Source of the DNA: Saccharopolyspora_D taberi
Lineage (GTDB): Bacteria > Actinomycetota > Actinomycetes > Mycobacteriales > Pseudonocardiaceae
Direction: 5' to 3'
NCBI RefSeq assembly: GCF_039534165.1
Contig: NZ_BAAAUX010000017.1
Coordinates: forward strand, 1-38,407
DNA length: 38,407 nucleotides
The notes under the pieces were generated by a model, which did no database searches, was not told where the DNA came from, and saw only the letters and a program-made list of their open reading frames with translations. A program made the translations under genes and the position numbers. Shown here in pieces: positions 24,113 to 31,653 of the stretch; the first letter of the stretch is position 1, and each line of letters opens with the position of its first letter.

Positions 24113-25269
24113 GCCAGGAACCCGGGCGCCGCCAGCGCGACCGCGACCCCGCCCGACACGACCGACAGCGCGAAGGCGGCGGCCGGCGACACCAGGTCGA
24201 GCGCGGTTCCGGCCAGCGCGGAGCCCACGGCGTTGCCGACCCCGAACGAGGTGATCATCCACGCGTGGGCCTCGGTCAGCGTCCCGGCCGGGGCCATCCG
24301 CGCGATGAGCGCGAACTCCGAGGCGAGCACCGCGGGCAGCGCGCAACCGCTGAGGAACGCCAGCGGCGCGAGCAGCAACGGCTCGGGCACCAGCAGCAGC
24401 GGCAGGTAGCCGGCAGCAAGCAGGGCGAGCAGGACGAGCAGCCGCCGGTCCTCCCTGCGGGCCACCGGCACCGCGGTGTAGGCGAGTCCGCCGAGCAGGG
24501 CGCCGCCCGCGTTGAGGGCGATCAGCCAGCCCGCCGCCGAGGAGTGGCCCTCGGCTTCGGCGTAGCCGGTGATGCCGACCGTGAAGGCGCCGATGGTGAG
24601 ACCGACGCAGGCCAGCCCCGCGAACAGCCGGAGCACTCCGGGAGCGCGCAGCGGACCGGCCCAGTGGCGGGCCGAAGGGACGCCGCGCCAGCGCCGCGCC
24701 GGGCGCGCGGTGGCGAACCAGGCGGTTCCGAGGAGCCCGATGACCGCCGCCGCGACCAGGCCGCTCGCGGGTCCGGCGCCGACCGCGGCGAGCACGACCA
24801 GCGGGCCACACACGAAGATCAGCTCCTGGGTGGCCGCGTCCAGCGAGAAGGCGGCCCGGACCGCGCGTTCGCCGCGCACCAGGTCTTCCCACAGCACCCG
24901 CAGGCACGGTTCGAGCTGCGGGGTCGCGGCACCGGCCACGATCGCGGCGCACCCGGCCAACAGCGGCGCCCGCACCGGATCCAGGGCTGCCAGCAGCAGG
25001 AACGCCGCCGCCGACACCACCGCGCACCCCAGCAGCATCGGCGGCTGGCGGGTGCGGTCGATGAACCTGCCCAGCACCGGACCGCACAGCGCGGCGCTCC
25101 CGGCGTAGAGCGCGGTGAGCGCTCCCGCCAGCCGGTAGTCCCCGCCGTGGTCGCGGACCGACAGCACGATCGCCAGCGGCGCCATGCCTGTCGGCAGCCT
25201 GCCGACCAGCGACGCCGTCAGCAGCCGCGGGACGTGCGGGGACCGCAGCACCGACGTCAGCGGTCGCAT
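24046..25269 (-). CDS. MFS transporter
   Basis: A 407-residue protein with about 12 membrane helices, of the major facilitator superfamily; no clear antibiotic-efflux signature. N-terminal MRPLTSVLRSPHVPRLLTAS precedes helix 1, and a GRFIDRTRQPP loop follows helix 2. ATG 25269 has AAAGGTGG upstream. The C-terminus overlaps the dienelactone hydrolase 3' end on the other strand by 67 bases. It follows the HAD hydrolase after four 77-bp units whose peptides resemble its own first 17 residues, so it may originally have been the next gene of one operon. Confidence 0.9.
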   Translation of the reverse strand: MRPLTSVLRSPHVPRLLTASLVGRLPTGMAPLAIVLSVRDHGGDYRLAGALTALYAGSAALCGPVLGRFIDRTRQPPMLLGCAVVSAAAFLLLAALDPVRAPLLAGCAAIVAGAATPQLEPCLRVLWEDLVRGERAVRAAFSLDAATQELIFVCGPLVVLAAVGAGPASGLVAAAVIGLLGTAWFATARPARRWRGVPSARHWAGPLRAPGVLRLFAGLACVGLTIGAFTVGITGYAEAEGHSSAAGWLIALNAGGALLGGLAYTAVPVARREDRRLLVLLALLAAGYLPLLLVPEPLLLAPLAFLSGCALPAVLASEFALIARMAPAGTLTEAHAWMITSFGVGNAVGSALAGTALDLVSPAAAFALSVVSGGVAVALAAPGFLAQARCSEKKVSTRSHASSDDSW

Positions 25270-25346
25270 CGCGCACCACCTTTCAGACCGGCGACGAGCA
25301 GGCGCGATACGTGCCAGGACACCAACACCGACATCAACCGCCGCAT
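25257..25346 (-). CDS. Junction mini-ORF 4 (29 codons)
   Basis: ATG 25346 with GGGGTGGTG upstream; 29 residues beginning MRRLMSVLVSWHVSRLLVAG, ending LKGGARCDR. Its stop (25257-25259) lies 11 bases inside the MFS gene, so its translation would deliver ribosomes to the MFS start at 25269. It is the closest unit to the MFS N-terminus (WHVSRLL against PHVPRLL). Confidence 0.4.
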   Translation of the reverse strand: MRRLMSVLVSWHVSRLLVAGLKGGARCDR

Positions 25347-25423
25347 CGCACACCACCCCTCAGCATCGCGACGAGCAGACGCGAAACGCGCCAAGACACC
25401 AACACCGACATCAACGACCGCAT
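25334..25423 (-). CDS. Junction mini-ORF 3 (29 codons)
   Basis: ATG 25423 with GGGGTGGTG upstream. It encodes 29 residues beginning MRSLMSVLVSWRVSRLLVAM and ends LRGGVRCGG, with its stop 12 bases into the next unit. The pattern is as in the other units, in a different reading frame from its neighbours because 77 is not divisible by three. Confidence 0.4.
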   Translation of the reverse strand: MRSLMSVLVSWRVSRLLVAMLRGGVRCGG

Positions 25424-25500
25424 CACGCACCACCCCTCAGCCCCGCGACGAGCAGACGCGAAATGCGCCAGGGCACCAGCACCGACGTCAGCGACCGCAT
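25423..25500 (-). CDS. Junction mini-ORF 2 (25 codons)
   Basis: ATG 25500 preceded by GGTGGTG. The 25 residues run MRSLTSVLVPWRISRLLVAG then LRGGA, and the TGA overlaps the next ATG as TGATG. This is the same stop-start junction found between the HAD gene and mini-ORF 1, so it may preserve the ancestral HAD-MFS overlap. Confidence 0.4.
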   Translation of the reverse strand: MRSLTSVLVPWRISRLLVAGLRGGA

Positions 25501-25577
25501 CGCACACCACCATTCAGGCCCGCGACGAGCAGACACGAAACACGCCAGAACCCCAGCACCGACATCAACCGCCGCAT
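25488..25577 (-). CDS. Junction mini-ORF 1 (29 codons)
   Basis: Starts ATG at 25577, overlapping the HAD stop as TGATG, with GGGGTGGTG immediately upstream. It encodes 29 residues beginning MRRLMSVLGFWRVSCLLVAG and ends with a TGA inside the next unit. The first 17 residues align with the MFS N-terminus, and the VAGLNGG part with the HAD C-terminus. It is hydrophobic in the middle. Real translation is not shown; translational coupling to the HAD gene is plausible. Confidence 0.4.
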   Translation of the reverse strand: MRRLMSVLGFWRVSCLLVAGLNGGVRCGR

Positions 25578-26230
25578 CACGCACCACCCCTCAACCCCGC
25601 GACGAGCGCGGCGGGCAGGGACTCCACGACTGGCACTCCTTCCGCTTCCAGCACGTCGAATGCGTGCAGGCCGCTCGCGTACAGCACGCACCGCGCGCCG
25701 ACCTCTTTCGCGGCGCGCGCGTCGTCGACGCTGTCCCCGATCAGCAGCACCTCGTGCCCGGACCGCCCCAGAGCGCGGAGGTGGCCGGCCAGGTGCTCGG
25801 CCTTGTACCCGGCGTCCGGGCCGCGTTGCCCGTCGATCCGGGCGAAGTAGCCGTCGATGCCGAACCGCACGACCAGCCCGAGGAGCCGGTCGTGCGGGTG
25901 CATCGACAGCACCGACTGGGACAGGCCCAGTTCGGCGGTCTGCCGCAACGAGTCCCGCGTGCCCGGCGACAGCCGCAGCTCGGGCTGGCGCCGGGCGTAG
26001 GCGGCGGCGAACGCCGCGTGCAGCGAGCGCCTGGTGCCGTCCGGCACCGGGCCGCCGAACAGCCGGTCGTAGAACTCGTCGATCGGCTGGGTGTGCATCC
26101 GGCGGTAGCGCTCGGGCGTCAGCGCCAGCCCGGCGGTGCCGAACGCCTCGATCGTCGAGGCGATCAGCGCCTCCGCATCGCCGTAGAGCGTGCCGTTCCA
26201 GTCCCACACCACGTGCTTTGCCGCCACCAC
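25577..26230 (-). CDS. HAD superfamily hydrolase
   Basis: A 217-residue protein of the haloacid dehalogenase superfamily, subfamily I (helical cap). Motif I is VVWDWNGTLYGD, with nucleophile Asp10 and Asn in place of the usual second Asp (D-x-N). Motif II and III region LSMHPHDRL..LGLVV, motif IV LLIGDSVDDARAAKEVGA. It is probably a phosphatase of a small sugar or nucleotide phosphate. The start GTG 26230 has GGGAAGGA upstream. Its C-terminal AALVAGLRGGA is reproduced in each of the four downstream tandem units, and its stop overlaps the first mini-ORF start (TGATG). Confidence 0.9.
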   Translation of the reverse strand: MVAAKHVVWDWNGTLYGDAEALIASTIEAFGTAGLALTPERYRRMHTQPIDEFYDRLFGGPVPDGTRRSLHAAFAAAYARRQPELRLSPGTRDSLRQTAELGLSQSVLSMHPHDRLLGLVVRFGIDGYFARIDGQRGPDAGYKAEHLAGHLRALGRSGHEVLLIGDSVDDARAAKEVGARCVLYASGLHAFDVLEAEGVPVVESLPAALVAGLRGGA

Positions 26231-26254
26231 GGCGAATTCCTTCCCGCTAGGAGT

Positions 26255-26420
26255 TCAAACCCGGCGATCGTCTTCAAGCGGCGCAGCCGCTTAGCCCAAG
26301 CACGCACCCGGCACCGCCGCGGGTTCTCAGGCGTCGCCTCGCGAGGACAGCTTTTTCCGTCGTATTGGACATACGTCGGAAAAAGATCCCGCAGCGAGGC
26401 GGCGCCTGAGGTTCCGCCAC
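26255..26420. repeat. Mosaic palindromic intergenic repeat, copy 2
   Basis: Same architecture as at 11435-11605. Small hairpin AAGCGGC-GCA-GCCGCTT (26276-26292); outer stem CTCAGGCGTCGCCTCGC (26326-26342) pairs with 26394-26410 through one wobble; inner stem TTTTTCCGTCGTAT (26352-26365) pairs with 26371-26384, loop TGGAC. The inner stem and its flanks are identical to copy 1, whereas the outer stem differs on both sides with pairing kept. It lies between ahcY and the HAD gene, both minus strand, so any HAD transcript from ahcY must pass through it. Confidence 0.85.
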
Positions 26421-26458
26421 TGGACCACCCACGCAAAACGAGCCGAAAAGAGAAGGCA

Positions 26459-27712
26459 TCACGTCCCCGTCTGCCAGCCGCCGAGGTACTCCCGCTGCCG
26501 CTCGGTCAGCTCGTCGATCTCGATCCCGTACGCGGCGAGTTTCGCCTGCGCCACCTCGGTTTCGATCTCGTGCGGTACCGGGTGGACGCCCGGTGCGAGC
26601 TCGCCCGCGTGCTCGGCGAGGTGCCGGACGATCAGCGCCTGGGTCGCGAACGTCATGTCCATGACCTCCGCCGGGTGGGCTTCGGCCGCGGCCTGGCCGA
26701 GCAGCCTTCCCTCCGCGAGCAGGATGATCCGGTTGCCGCCGGGCAGCGTGTACTCGACGCAGTGCGGGCGGATCTGCCTGCGGCCGGTGGCCAGTGCGGT
26801 CAGCTCGGCCACCGCGATCTCCAGGTCGAAGTGGCCGGAGTTGCCGATGATCGCTCCGTCGCGCATCAGCTTCATGTGCTCGGTCGTGATCACGTCGCGG
26901 TTGCCGGTGGTGGTGACGACGATGTCGGCCAGCCCGGCCGCCTCGCGCATCGGCAGCACCCGCAGCCCGTCGAGCTTGGCCTCCAGCGCGCGGACCGCGT
27001 CGACCTCGGTGACCACCACCTCGGCGCCCATGCCCCGGGCGCGCATCGCCACGCCCTTGCCGCACCAGCCGTAGCCGGCCACGACCACAGTGGACCCGGC
27101 GATGAGCACGTTCGTCGCGCGCAGGATGCCGTCGATGGTGTTCTGCCCGGTGCCGTAGCGGTTGTCGAACAGGTGCTTGGTGACCGCGTCGTTGGCCGGG
27201 AGCAGCGGGTAGCGCAGGGCACCGTCGGCGGCCATGTTGCGCAACCGCAGCACGCCGGTGGAGGTCACCTCGGTTCCGCCGGTGATCTCGCCGAGCAGTT
27301 CCGGGCGTTCGTTGTGGATGGTGGCGGTCAGGTCGGCGCCGTCGTCGATGACCAGGGTCGGCAAGCTGTCGAGGGTTCCGGCGACCTGCCGGTAGAACGT
27401 CTCGCGGTCGCAGCCGTGCACCGCGAAGACCTCCGCACCGATGTCGCGCTGGATCGACGCGGCGACGTCGTCCTTCGTGGACAGCGGGTTGGACGCGCAG
27501 AGCGCCACTTCCGCACCGCCCGCGATCAGGGCGCGGCACAGGTTCGCGGTTTCGGTGGTCACGTGCAGGCAGGCCGCGATCCGCTGGCCGCGCAGCGGCC
27601 GGGATTCGGCCCACCGCCGGGTCAGATCCGCGAGCACGGGCATCCGGCCGGCGGCGAACTCGATCTTGAGCGCACCGTCGTCGGCGAGGGCGGGATCGCG
27701 CAGCAGTCCCAT
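26459..27712 (-). CDS. ahcY: Adenosylhomocysteinase (S-adenosylhomocysteine hydrolase), short type
   Basis: A 417-residue enzyme of the SAH hydrolase family. Seen: CLHVTTETANL and ALCASNPLSTKDDVAA, the NAD-binding VAGYGWCGKG (214-223 region), the GNSGHFDLEI segment and VHPVPHEIETEVAQAKL. It splits S-adenosylhomocysteine into homocysteine and adenosine, using bound NAD, after methyltransferase reactions. The C-terminus ends with REYLGGWQTGT rather than the extended C-terminal tail, like the short archaeal/Thermotoga form; typical actinobacterial enzymes are near 480 residues. The start is ATG 27712; a TTG at 27721 is in frame. Confidence 0.93.
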   Translation of the reverse strand: MGLLRDPALADDGALKIEFAAGRMPVLADLTRRWAESRPLRGQRIAACLHVTTETANLCRALIAGGAEVALCASNPLSTKDDVAASIQRDIGAEVFAVHGCDRETFYRQVAGTLDSLPTLVIDDGADLTATIHNERPELLGEITGGTEVTSTGVLRLRNMAADGALRYPLLPANDAVTKHLFDNRYGTGQNTIDGILRATNVLIAGSTVVVAGYGWCGKGVAMRARGMGAEVVVTEVDAVRALEAKLDGLRVLPMREAAGLADIVVTTTGNRDVITTEHMKLMRDGAIIGNSGHFDLEIAVAELTALATGRRQIRPHCVEYTLPGGNRIILLAEGRLLGQAAAEAHPAEVMDMTFATQALIVRHLAEHAGELAPGVHPVPHEIETEVAQAKLAAYGIEIDELTERQREYLGGWQTGT

Positions 27713-27743
27713 TCCGGGCAACCGTCCTTACTCCTCGGGGGTC

Positions 27744-27764
27744 GTTGATCGACTCCGAGTCAAC
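27744..27764. promoter_or_regulatory. Inverted repeat between ahcY and a divergent XRE-TPR gene
   Basis: GTTGA-N11-TCAAC (27744-27748, 27760-27764) with a nested GACTC-C-GAGTC palindrome (27751-27761). It lies in the only 150-base space between divergent ahcY and the XRE-TPR regulator, so it could be that regulator's operator. No known consensus is recognised. Confidence 0.4.
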
Positions 27765-27862
27765 TCCGCGCCGCTGCCCGGTACCAGGGCGTTGACCCGG
27801 CGTTCGGCGCTGCCGGGCAAACGCCCGGTCGGCTAGTTTTGGACGCGGAAGGGGGAACGCAG

Positions 27863-29125
27863 ATGCCGCAGCGACGGGCAGAACTGGCCGCGGCGCGCCG
27901 CGCGGTCGGGCACACGCAGGAGGCGCTCGCGCACCGGCTCGGACTCGACGTGTCGAGCGTGGCCCGCTGGGAGCGCGGGGTCGCGATGCCTTCGCCAAGC
28001 GTGCGCCGGGCACTCGCCAGGGAACTGGCCGTGCCGCTCGGCGAACTGGACGCGCTGCTGGGCAGCACCGCTGAGGAAACCACCGATCCGACCGCCGCCG
28101 ACCGCCTGATCCGCGACCGCTGGAGCCGCGCGGAGCGCGACGAGCTGGTGTCGGCGCTGGCGGTCGGCGCGAACCCGGCGCTGACCCGGCAGGGCGCGGT
28201 GCGGGTCGCGCACCACTGGCTGGTGACCGACTCGCCGATGTCGGTGGAGTCGCCCGAACGCGGCCACCGCAGGCTCGGCACCGGCACCGTCGAGCGCATC
28301 GACGCCCGCGTCCGCCACCTGCGCGATGCCGACGACGTGCTGCCGGGCGGCGAACTCCACCAGATCATCCGGTCCGAGCTGGCCGCGACGACCGGGATGC
28401 TGCGCGGCGCCCACTACGGCGACGCCACCGGGCGGCGCCTGCTGGCCGCGATCGCGCAGCTGTGCGAGCTGGCGGGCTGGTCCACCGCCGACGCGGGCCA
28501 GGAGGTCGCCGCCGAGAACTACTACCTGCGCGGGATCGGTGCCGCGCATGCGGCGGGCGACCAGGTCCTGGCCGCTCATCTGGTGTCCAGCCTCGCCTAC
28601 CACCTCGCCGAGTCCGGGCACGGCGCCGACGCGGTGCTGCTGGCGCGGTCCGCGCTCGCGCGCGTGCGCGGACGGGAGCTCGCCCCGGCCGTGCGGGCGC
28701 TGCTGCACGCCCGGCTCGCGTGGGCGCACGCGAAGGCGGGCAACCGGGCCGAGTCCCGTGCGGCCATGGACCGCGCGCAGGAGCACCACGCCGGGCGCGG
28801 CGCCGACGACCCCGAACCGGACTGGGTCTACTGGCTGACCGCCGAGCAGATGGACATCATCGTCGGCCGCTGCGACACCGCCCTCGGCAGGCCGGACACC
28901 GCGCGCGACCGGATCGACGCCGCCATCCGCAAGTGCGATCCCCGGCATGCGCGGGAGTACGCGCTCTACACGACCTGGCTGGCCGAGGCGCACCTCCGCG
29001 CGCACGACACCGAGCGCGCGCTGGCGCTCGCCGCGCAGGCGCAGCGGATCGACGCCTCGATCGCGTCGTCGTTCAGCCACCGCGCGGTCGCCGGGTTGTC
29101 GAAACTGCTGGCTGTGCGGCGCTGA
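27863..29125 (+). CDS. XRE family transcriptional regulator with TPR domain
   Basis: A 420-residue protein. The N-terminal HTH runs LAAARRAVGHTQEALAHRLG then LDVSSVARWERGVAMPSPSV (6-47), a clear lambda-repressor-like HTH. The C-terminal ~340 residues are helical, Ala-rich TPR-like repeats (ENYYLRGIGAAHAAGDQVLA; ARLAWAHAKAGNRAESRAAM). Such regulators sense a ligand or partner through the TPR part. ATG 27863 follows AAGGGGGAACGC. It is divergent from ahcY, with an inverted repeat between them. Confidence 0.9.
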   Translation: MPQRRAELAAARRAVGHTQEALAHRLGLDVSSVARWERGVAMPSPSVRRALARELAVPLGELDALLGSTAEETTDPTAADRLIRDRWSRAERDELVSALAVGANPALTRQGAVRVAHHWLVTDSPMSVESPERGHRRLGTGTVERIDARVRHLRDADDVLPGGELHQIIRSELAATTGMLRGAHYGDATGRRLLAAIAQLCELAGWSTADAGQEVAAENYYLRGIGAAHAAGDQVLAAHLVSSLAYHLAESGHGADAVLLARSALARVRGRELAPAVRALLHARLAWAHAKAGNRAESRAAMDRAQEHHAGRGADDPEPDWVYWLTAEQMDIIVGRCDTALGRPDTARDRIDAAIRKCDPRHAREYALYTTWLAEAHLRAHDTERALALAAQAQRIDASIASSFSHRAVAGLSKLLAVRR

Positions 29126-29273
29126 ACGCCGCCGTCGAAAAGGACTGCCGGAGTTCGCTCCCGACTTCCGCCAACTGCCCACAAAGGACAGACAGTCCGC
29201 CCGCTCTATCCGTGCCTGACCCCGCTATGATCAATGCGTTATCCCAACAGTCAGCAGCATCGCTATGACGTTA

Positions 29274-29287
29274 TGCCTATGCAGGCA
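29274..29287. promoter_or_regulatory. Short inverted repeat upstream of the second LysR gene
   Basis: TGCCT-ATGC-AGGCA (29274-29287) lies just upstream of ATG 29300 in a locally AT-richer 60-base tract with several TTAT/ATGA words. It may be a LysR autoregulatory site, but the spacing to the start suggests it is close to or inside the leader. The call is weak. Confidence 0.3.
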
Positions 29288-29299
29288 TGCGAGAGGGTC

Positions 29300-30187
29300 A
29301 TGGATCTCAACGCGCTCACGCAGTTCCTCGTGGTGGCACGCCTGGAACACCTCAGCCGCGCGGCGGACGAGCTGCGCGTCGCCCAGCCGTCGCTGAGCCG
29401 CACCATCGCCAGGCTGGAGGGCGAACTCGGCACGCCGCTGTTCGACCGGGCCGGGCGGCTTCGGCTCAACGACGCGGGAAAGCTCTTCCGCGGCTACGTC
29501 GAACGCTCGCTCGGCGAGCTCGACGCCGGCCGGCGCGCCGTGGCCGAGGCGACCAAGGAGGGTTTCGGCACCGTGCGGCTGGCGTCGGAAACGTTCCTAA
29601 CGCTTACCGGGCCGCTCACCGCGTTCAAGCGGGATCATCCCGCCGTCGAGGTCGAGCTGCTCTGGAAGCCCGCCGAGGAGATGGGCCGCCACCTGCGGGC
29701 CCACGACGTCGACCTCTGCGTCGCCTCGCAGCCGATCGCCAGCGAGGGCCTGGAAGCGGTGCAGCTGTTCGACGAGGCGGTGTGGGTGGCCACCCCGCGC
29801 GACCACCCGCTGGCGGACCGCACCTCGATGCGCATCGACGAGCTCGCCGACCAGCCGTTCGTCACCGCCCGCAAGGGCCACTGGATGCGCAGGCTCCTCG
29901 ACCGGCTGTTCGCGGCCAGGAACCTCACGCCCAAGATCGTCTGCGAGGGCGACGAGCCCGGCGCGATCGCCGACCTGATCAGCGCGGGGCTGGGCATCGG
30001 CCTGATCCCGGCCATCGCCCGCCGCGCGGTCACCCGCGCCCCGGTCGCCTGGATCGCCGTCGACGACCCGGACTGCCGCCGCACGCTCACCCTGTTCTGG
30101 GGCGCCGACAGCCAGCTCTCCAACGCCGCCCGGCTGATGCGCAGCACGATCACCAGCTGGGACTGGGGCACCGACGAGCCGCGCTGA
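29300..30187 (+). CDS. LysR-type transcriptional regulator
   Basis: A 295-residue LTTR. The N-terminal winged HTH MDLNALTQFLVVARLEHLSR, AADELRVAQPSLSRTIARLE is textbook, followed by LGTPLFDRAGRLRLNDAGK and a two-lobed effector domain (VRLASETFLTLTGPLTAFK to the C-terminus). ATG 29300 has GAGAGGGTC upstream. It is separated by 9 bases from the convergent MerR gene. No divergent partner gene is present, so its target cannot be inferred from context. Confidence 0.93.
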   Translation: MDLNALTQFLVVARLEHLSRAADELRVAQPSLSRTIARLEGELGTPLFDRAGRLRLNDAGKLFRGYVERSLGELDAGRRAVAEATKEGFGTVRLASETFLTLTGPLTAFKRDHPAVEVELLWKPAEEMGRHLRAHDVDLCVASQPIASEGLEAVQLFDEAVWVATPRDHPLADRTSMRIDELADQPFVTARKGHWMRRLLDRLFAARNLTPKIVCEGDEPGAIADLISAGLGIGLIPAIARRAVTRAPVAWIAVDDPDCRRTLTLFWGADSQLSNAARLMRSTITSWDWGTDEPR

Positions 30188-30196
30188 CCGGACCGC

Positions 30197-30940
30197 TCAG
30201 GACGCCTCGCCGGGCTTGTTCTCCAGCAGCTCGATCAGCTTGTCGCCGAGGATCTCGGGGATGACCCGCTGCGCGGACCGCGCGGCGGCGGCGCTGAGCG
30301 CCGACATCACCAGCGTCCGCAGCCGCTGCAGGACGTCGGCGTAGTAGGGCACCTCGTCGCGGCTGGGCGTCCACTCCGCCGGGCCGAGCACGTGCTTGCG
30401 CACGATCTCGACGAGCAGGCCCGCGACGTGGTCGACGTCGTGCTGGAGCTGTTCGGCCAGTTCCAGCACGTCCGAGAGCGGGACGCCGAGCGCCACCAGC
30501 TCCCGGCCCGCGTCCAGCAGCTGCGGGCTGGGCGCGACGAACCGGGTGCCCCTGCGCTCGATCAGCCCGAGCTGCTGGGCCCTGGTGAGGTTGGACGGGG
30601 TGAACTGCTTGCCGAACATCGAGCGCAGCTCGGACGCGCTGACCGCGCGGGGTGCCTCCTCGGCCCAGGAGGCGCCCATGACCTCCTCCAACCCGAGCAC
30701 GTCGGCGAGGCTGCGGCCGGACTCCCAGGCGGTCAGCATCTCCCGGATCTGGGCGAACGCGTAACCGCGCTCCAGCATGTTGATGATCATCCGGAGGCGG
30801 ACCAGGTGGGCGTCCGAGTAGATCGCGGCGCGCCCCTCGCGCCGGGGCGGCGGCAACAGCTCGCGATCCTGGTAAACCCGTACGTTGCGAACCGTCGTGC
30901 CCGCTGCCTGCGCCAAGTCGTCGATCCGGTACTCCGCCAC
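30197..30940 (-). CDS. MerR family transcriptional regulator
   Basis: A 247-residue regulator. The N-terminal MerR HTH runs YRIDDLAQAAGTTVRNVRVY, QDRELLPPPRREGRAAIYSD, AHLVRLRMIINMLERGYAFA (4-63). The rest is a long helical C-terminal domain (LQHDVDHVAGLLVEIVRKHV). No cysteine motif typical of metal-sensing MerR members is visible, so a small-molecule sensor is more likely. The start is GTG 30940, giving VAEYRIDDLA. It is convergent with the LysR gene. Downstream helices resemble a four-helix ligand-binding bundle, but that is inference. Confidence 0.9.
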   Translation of the reverse strand: MAEYRIDDLAQAAGTTVRNVRVYQDRELLPPPRREGRAAIYSDAHLVRLRMIINMLERGYAFAQIREMLTAWESGRSLADVLGLEEVMGASWAEEAPRAVSASELRSMFGKQFTPSNLTRAQQLGLIERRGTRFVAPSPQLLDAGRELVALGVPLSDVLELAEQLQHDVDHVAGLLVEIVRKHVLGPAEWTPSRDEVPYYADVLQRLRTLVMSALSAAAARSAQRVIPEILGDKLIELLENKPGEAS

Positions 30941-30999
30941 TCCTGGCAGTCTAGTTCCCCGAGCGGCCGTCGTGTGCACGACCGCGCACGGCCGGGGGG

Positions 31000-31620
31000 T
31001 CAGCCGGGCACCACGGCGGTCAGGGCGTGACTCGCCGCGCGCACCGAGGAGGCCAGCCACTCGGGTATCTCGTCGCGCCGGGTGGGCTCGGTCGAGCGCA
31101 GTTCCAGGACGTACTGGCCGTACCGGGTGCGGATCCACCACTGCTCGCAGCCACGCGCTCCCCGCTCGCAGAAGTAGCGGGCCTCGTCGGCACCGGACGG
31201 CCACTGCCGCGGCGGGTAGTCGACGACCTCGCCCTGCTCGACCAGCGCCCGATTGCGGTCCACTAGGTACTGCGCGGCGGTGTCGGCGGAGGTGAACCGC
31301 CGCAGCGTCTCGGCGAACTCCACGCCGTCGGGCCGGGTCCAGCGGCGCAGCGCGTTCTCCTCCAGCCCCCAGGCCGAGGCCGTCTCGTCGAAGTTCTCGG
31401 CGTAGCTCTCCGTCCACGGCCCCGGCATCGGCGGCGCGTCGCGCAGCGCCAGGTTCCGCAGCGGATGGTCGGGACGCGGTCCGCCCGCGCTCAGCTGCAC
31501 CGGCGCCGGGCCGCTGACCGACACCAGCATCACCAGCAGGACCACTGCTCCGGTCAGGCACGGCACCAGGCTCAGCAGCAGCTCCGGCCGCCGCACCCGC
31601 CGGGTTCTCCCTGCCGCCAC
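31000..31620 (-). CDS. Predicted single-pass membrane or exported hypothetical protein
   Basis: A 206-residue protein. A basic N-terminus (RTRRVRRPE) precedes one membrane helix (about 13-36), then a soluble region rich in Arg, Glu and Trp (YFCERGARGCEQWWIRTRYG). Two cysteines in FCERGARGC could form a disulfide outside the membrane. I do not recognise the family. GTG 31620 is preceded by GAGGGGGATTCGCG. It is separated from tctA by 184 bases that hold a folded element. Confidence 0.75.
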   Translation of the reverse strand: MAAGRTRRVRRPELLLSLVPCLTGAVVLLVMLVSVSGPAPVQLSAGGPRPDHPLRNLALRDAPPMPGPWTESYAENFDETASAWGLEENALRRWTRPDGVEFAETLRRFTSADTAAQYLVDRNRALVEQGEVVDYPPRQWPSGADEARYFCERGARGCEQWWIRTRYGQYVLELRSTEPTRRDEIPEWLASSVRAASHALTAVVPG

Positions 31621-31653
31621 CGCGAATCCCCCTCTGCACCGCGTCCCCCCGCA

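Larger units (their letters stand above)
25270..25577 (-). repeat. Four exact-length 77-bp tandem units at the HAD-MFS junction
   Basis: ATG codons on the minus strand occur at 25577, 25500, 25423, 25346 and 25269, always 77 bases apart; the last is the MFS start. The interval is 308 bases, which is 4 x 77. Each unit begins like the MFS gene (ATGCGNNCGNTGANGTCGGT) and ends like the HAD gene (CTCGTCGCGGG..TGAGGGGTGGTG). The units have diverged from each other at scattered positions but keep their length. This is the footprint of serial duplication of a gene junction. Confidence 0.95.

Noticed and set aside
25270..25577. CRISPR array
   Set aside because: The repeats are adjacent 77-bp units with no variable spacers, and they encode related peptides.
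24070..27748. Two long plus-strand open frames across MFS, HAD and ahcY
   Set aside because: Both read opposite well-supported genes and through the tandem repeat as Thr/His/Arg-rich sequence; no start signal.
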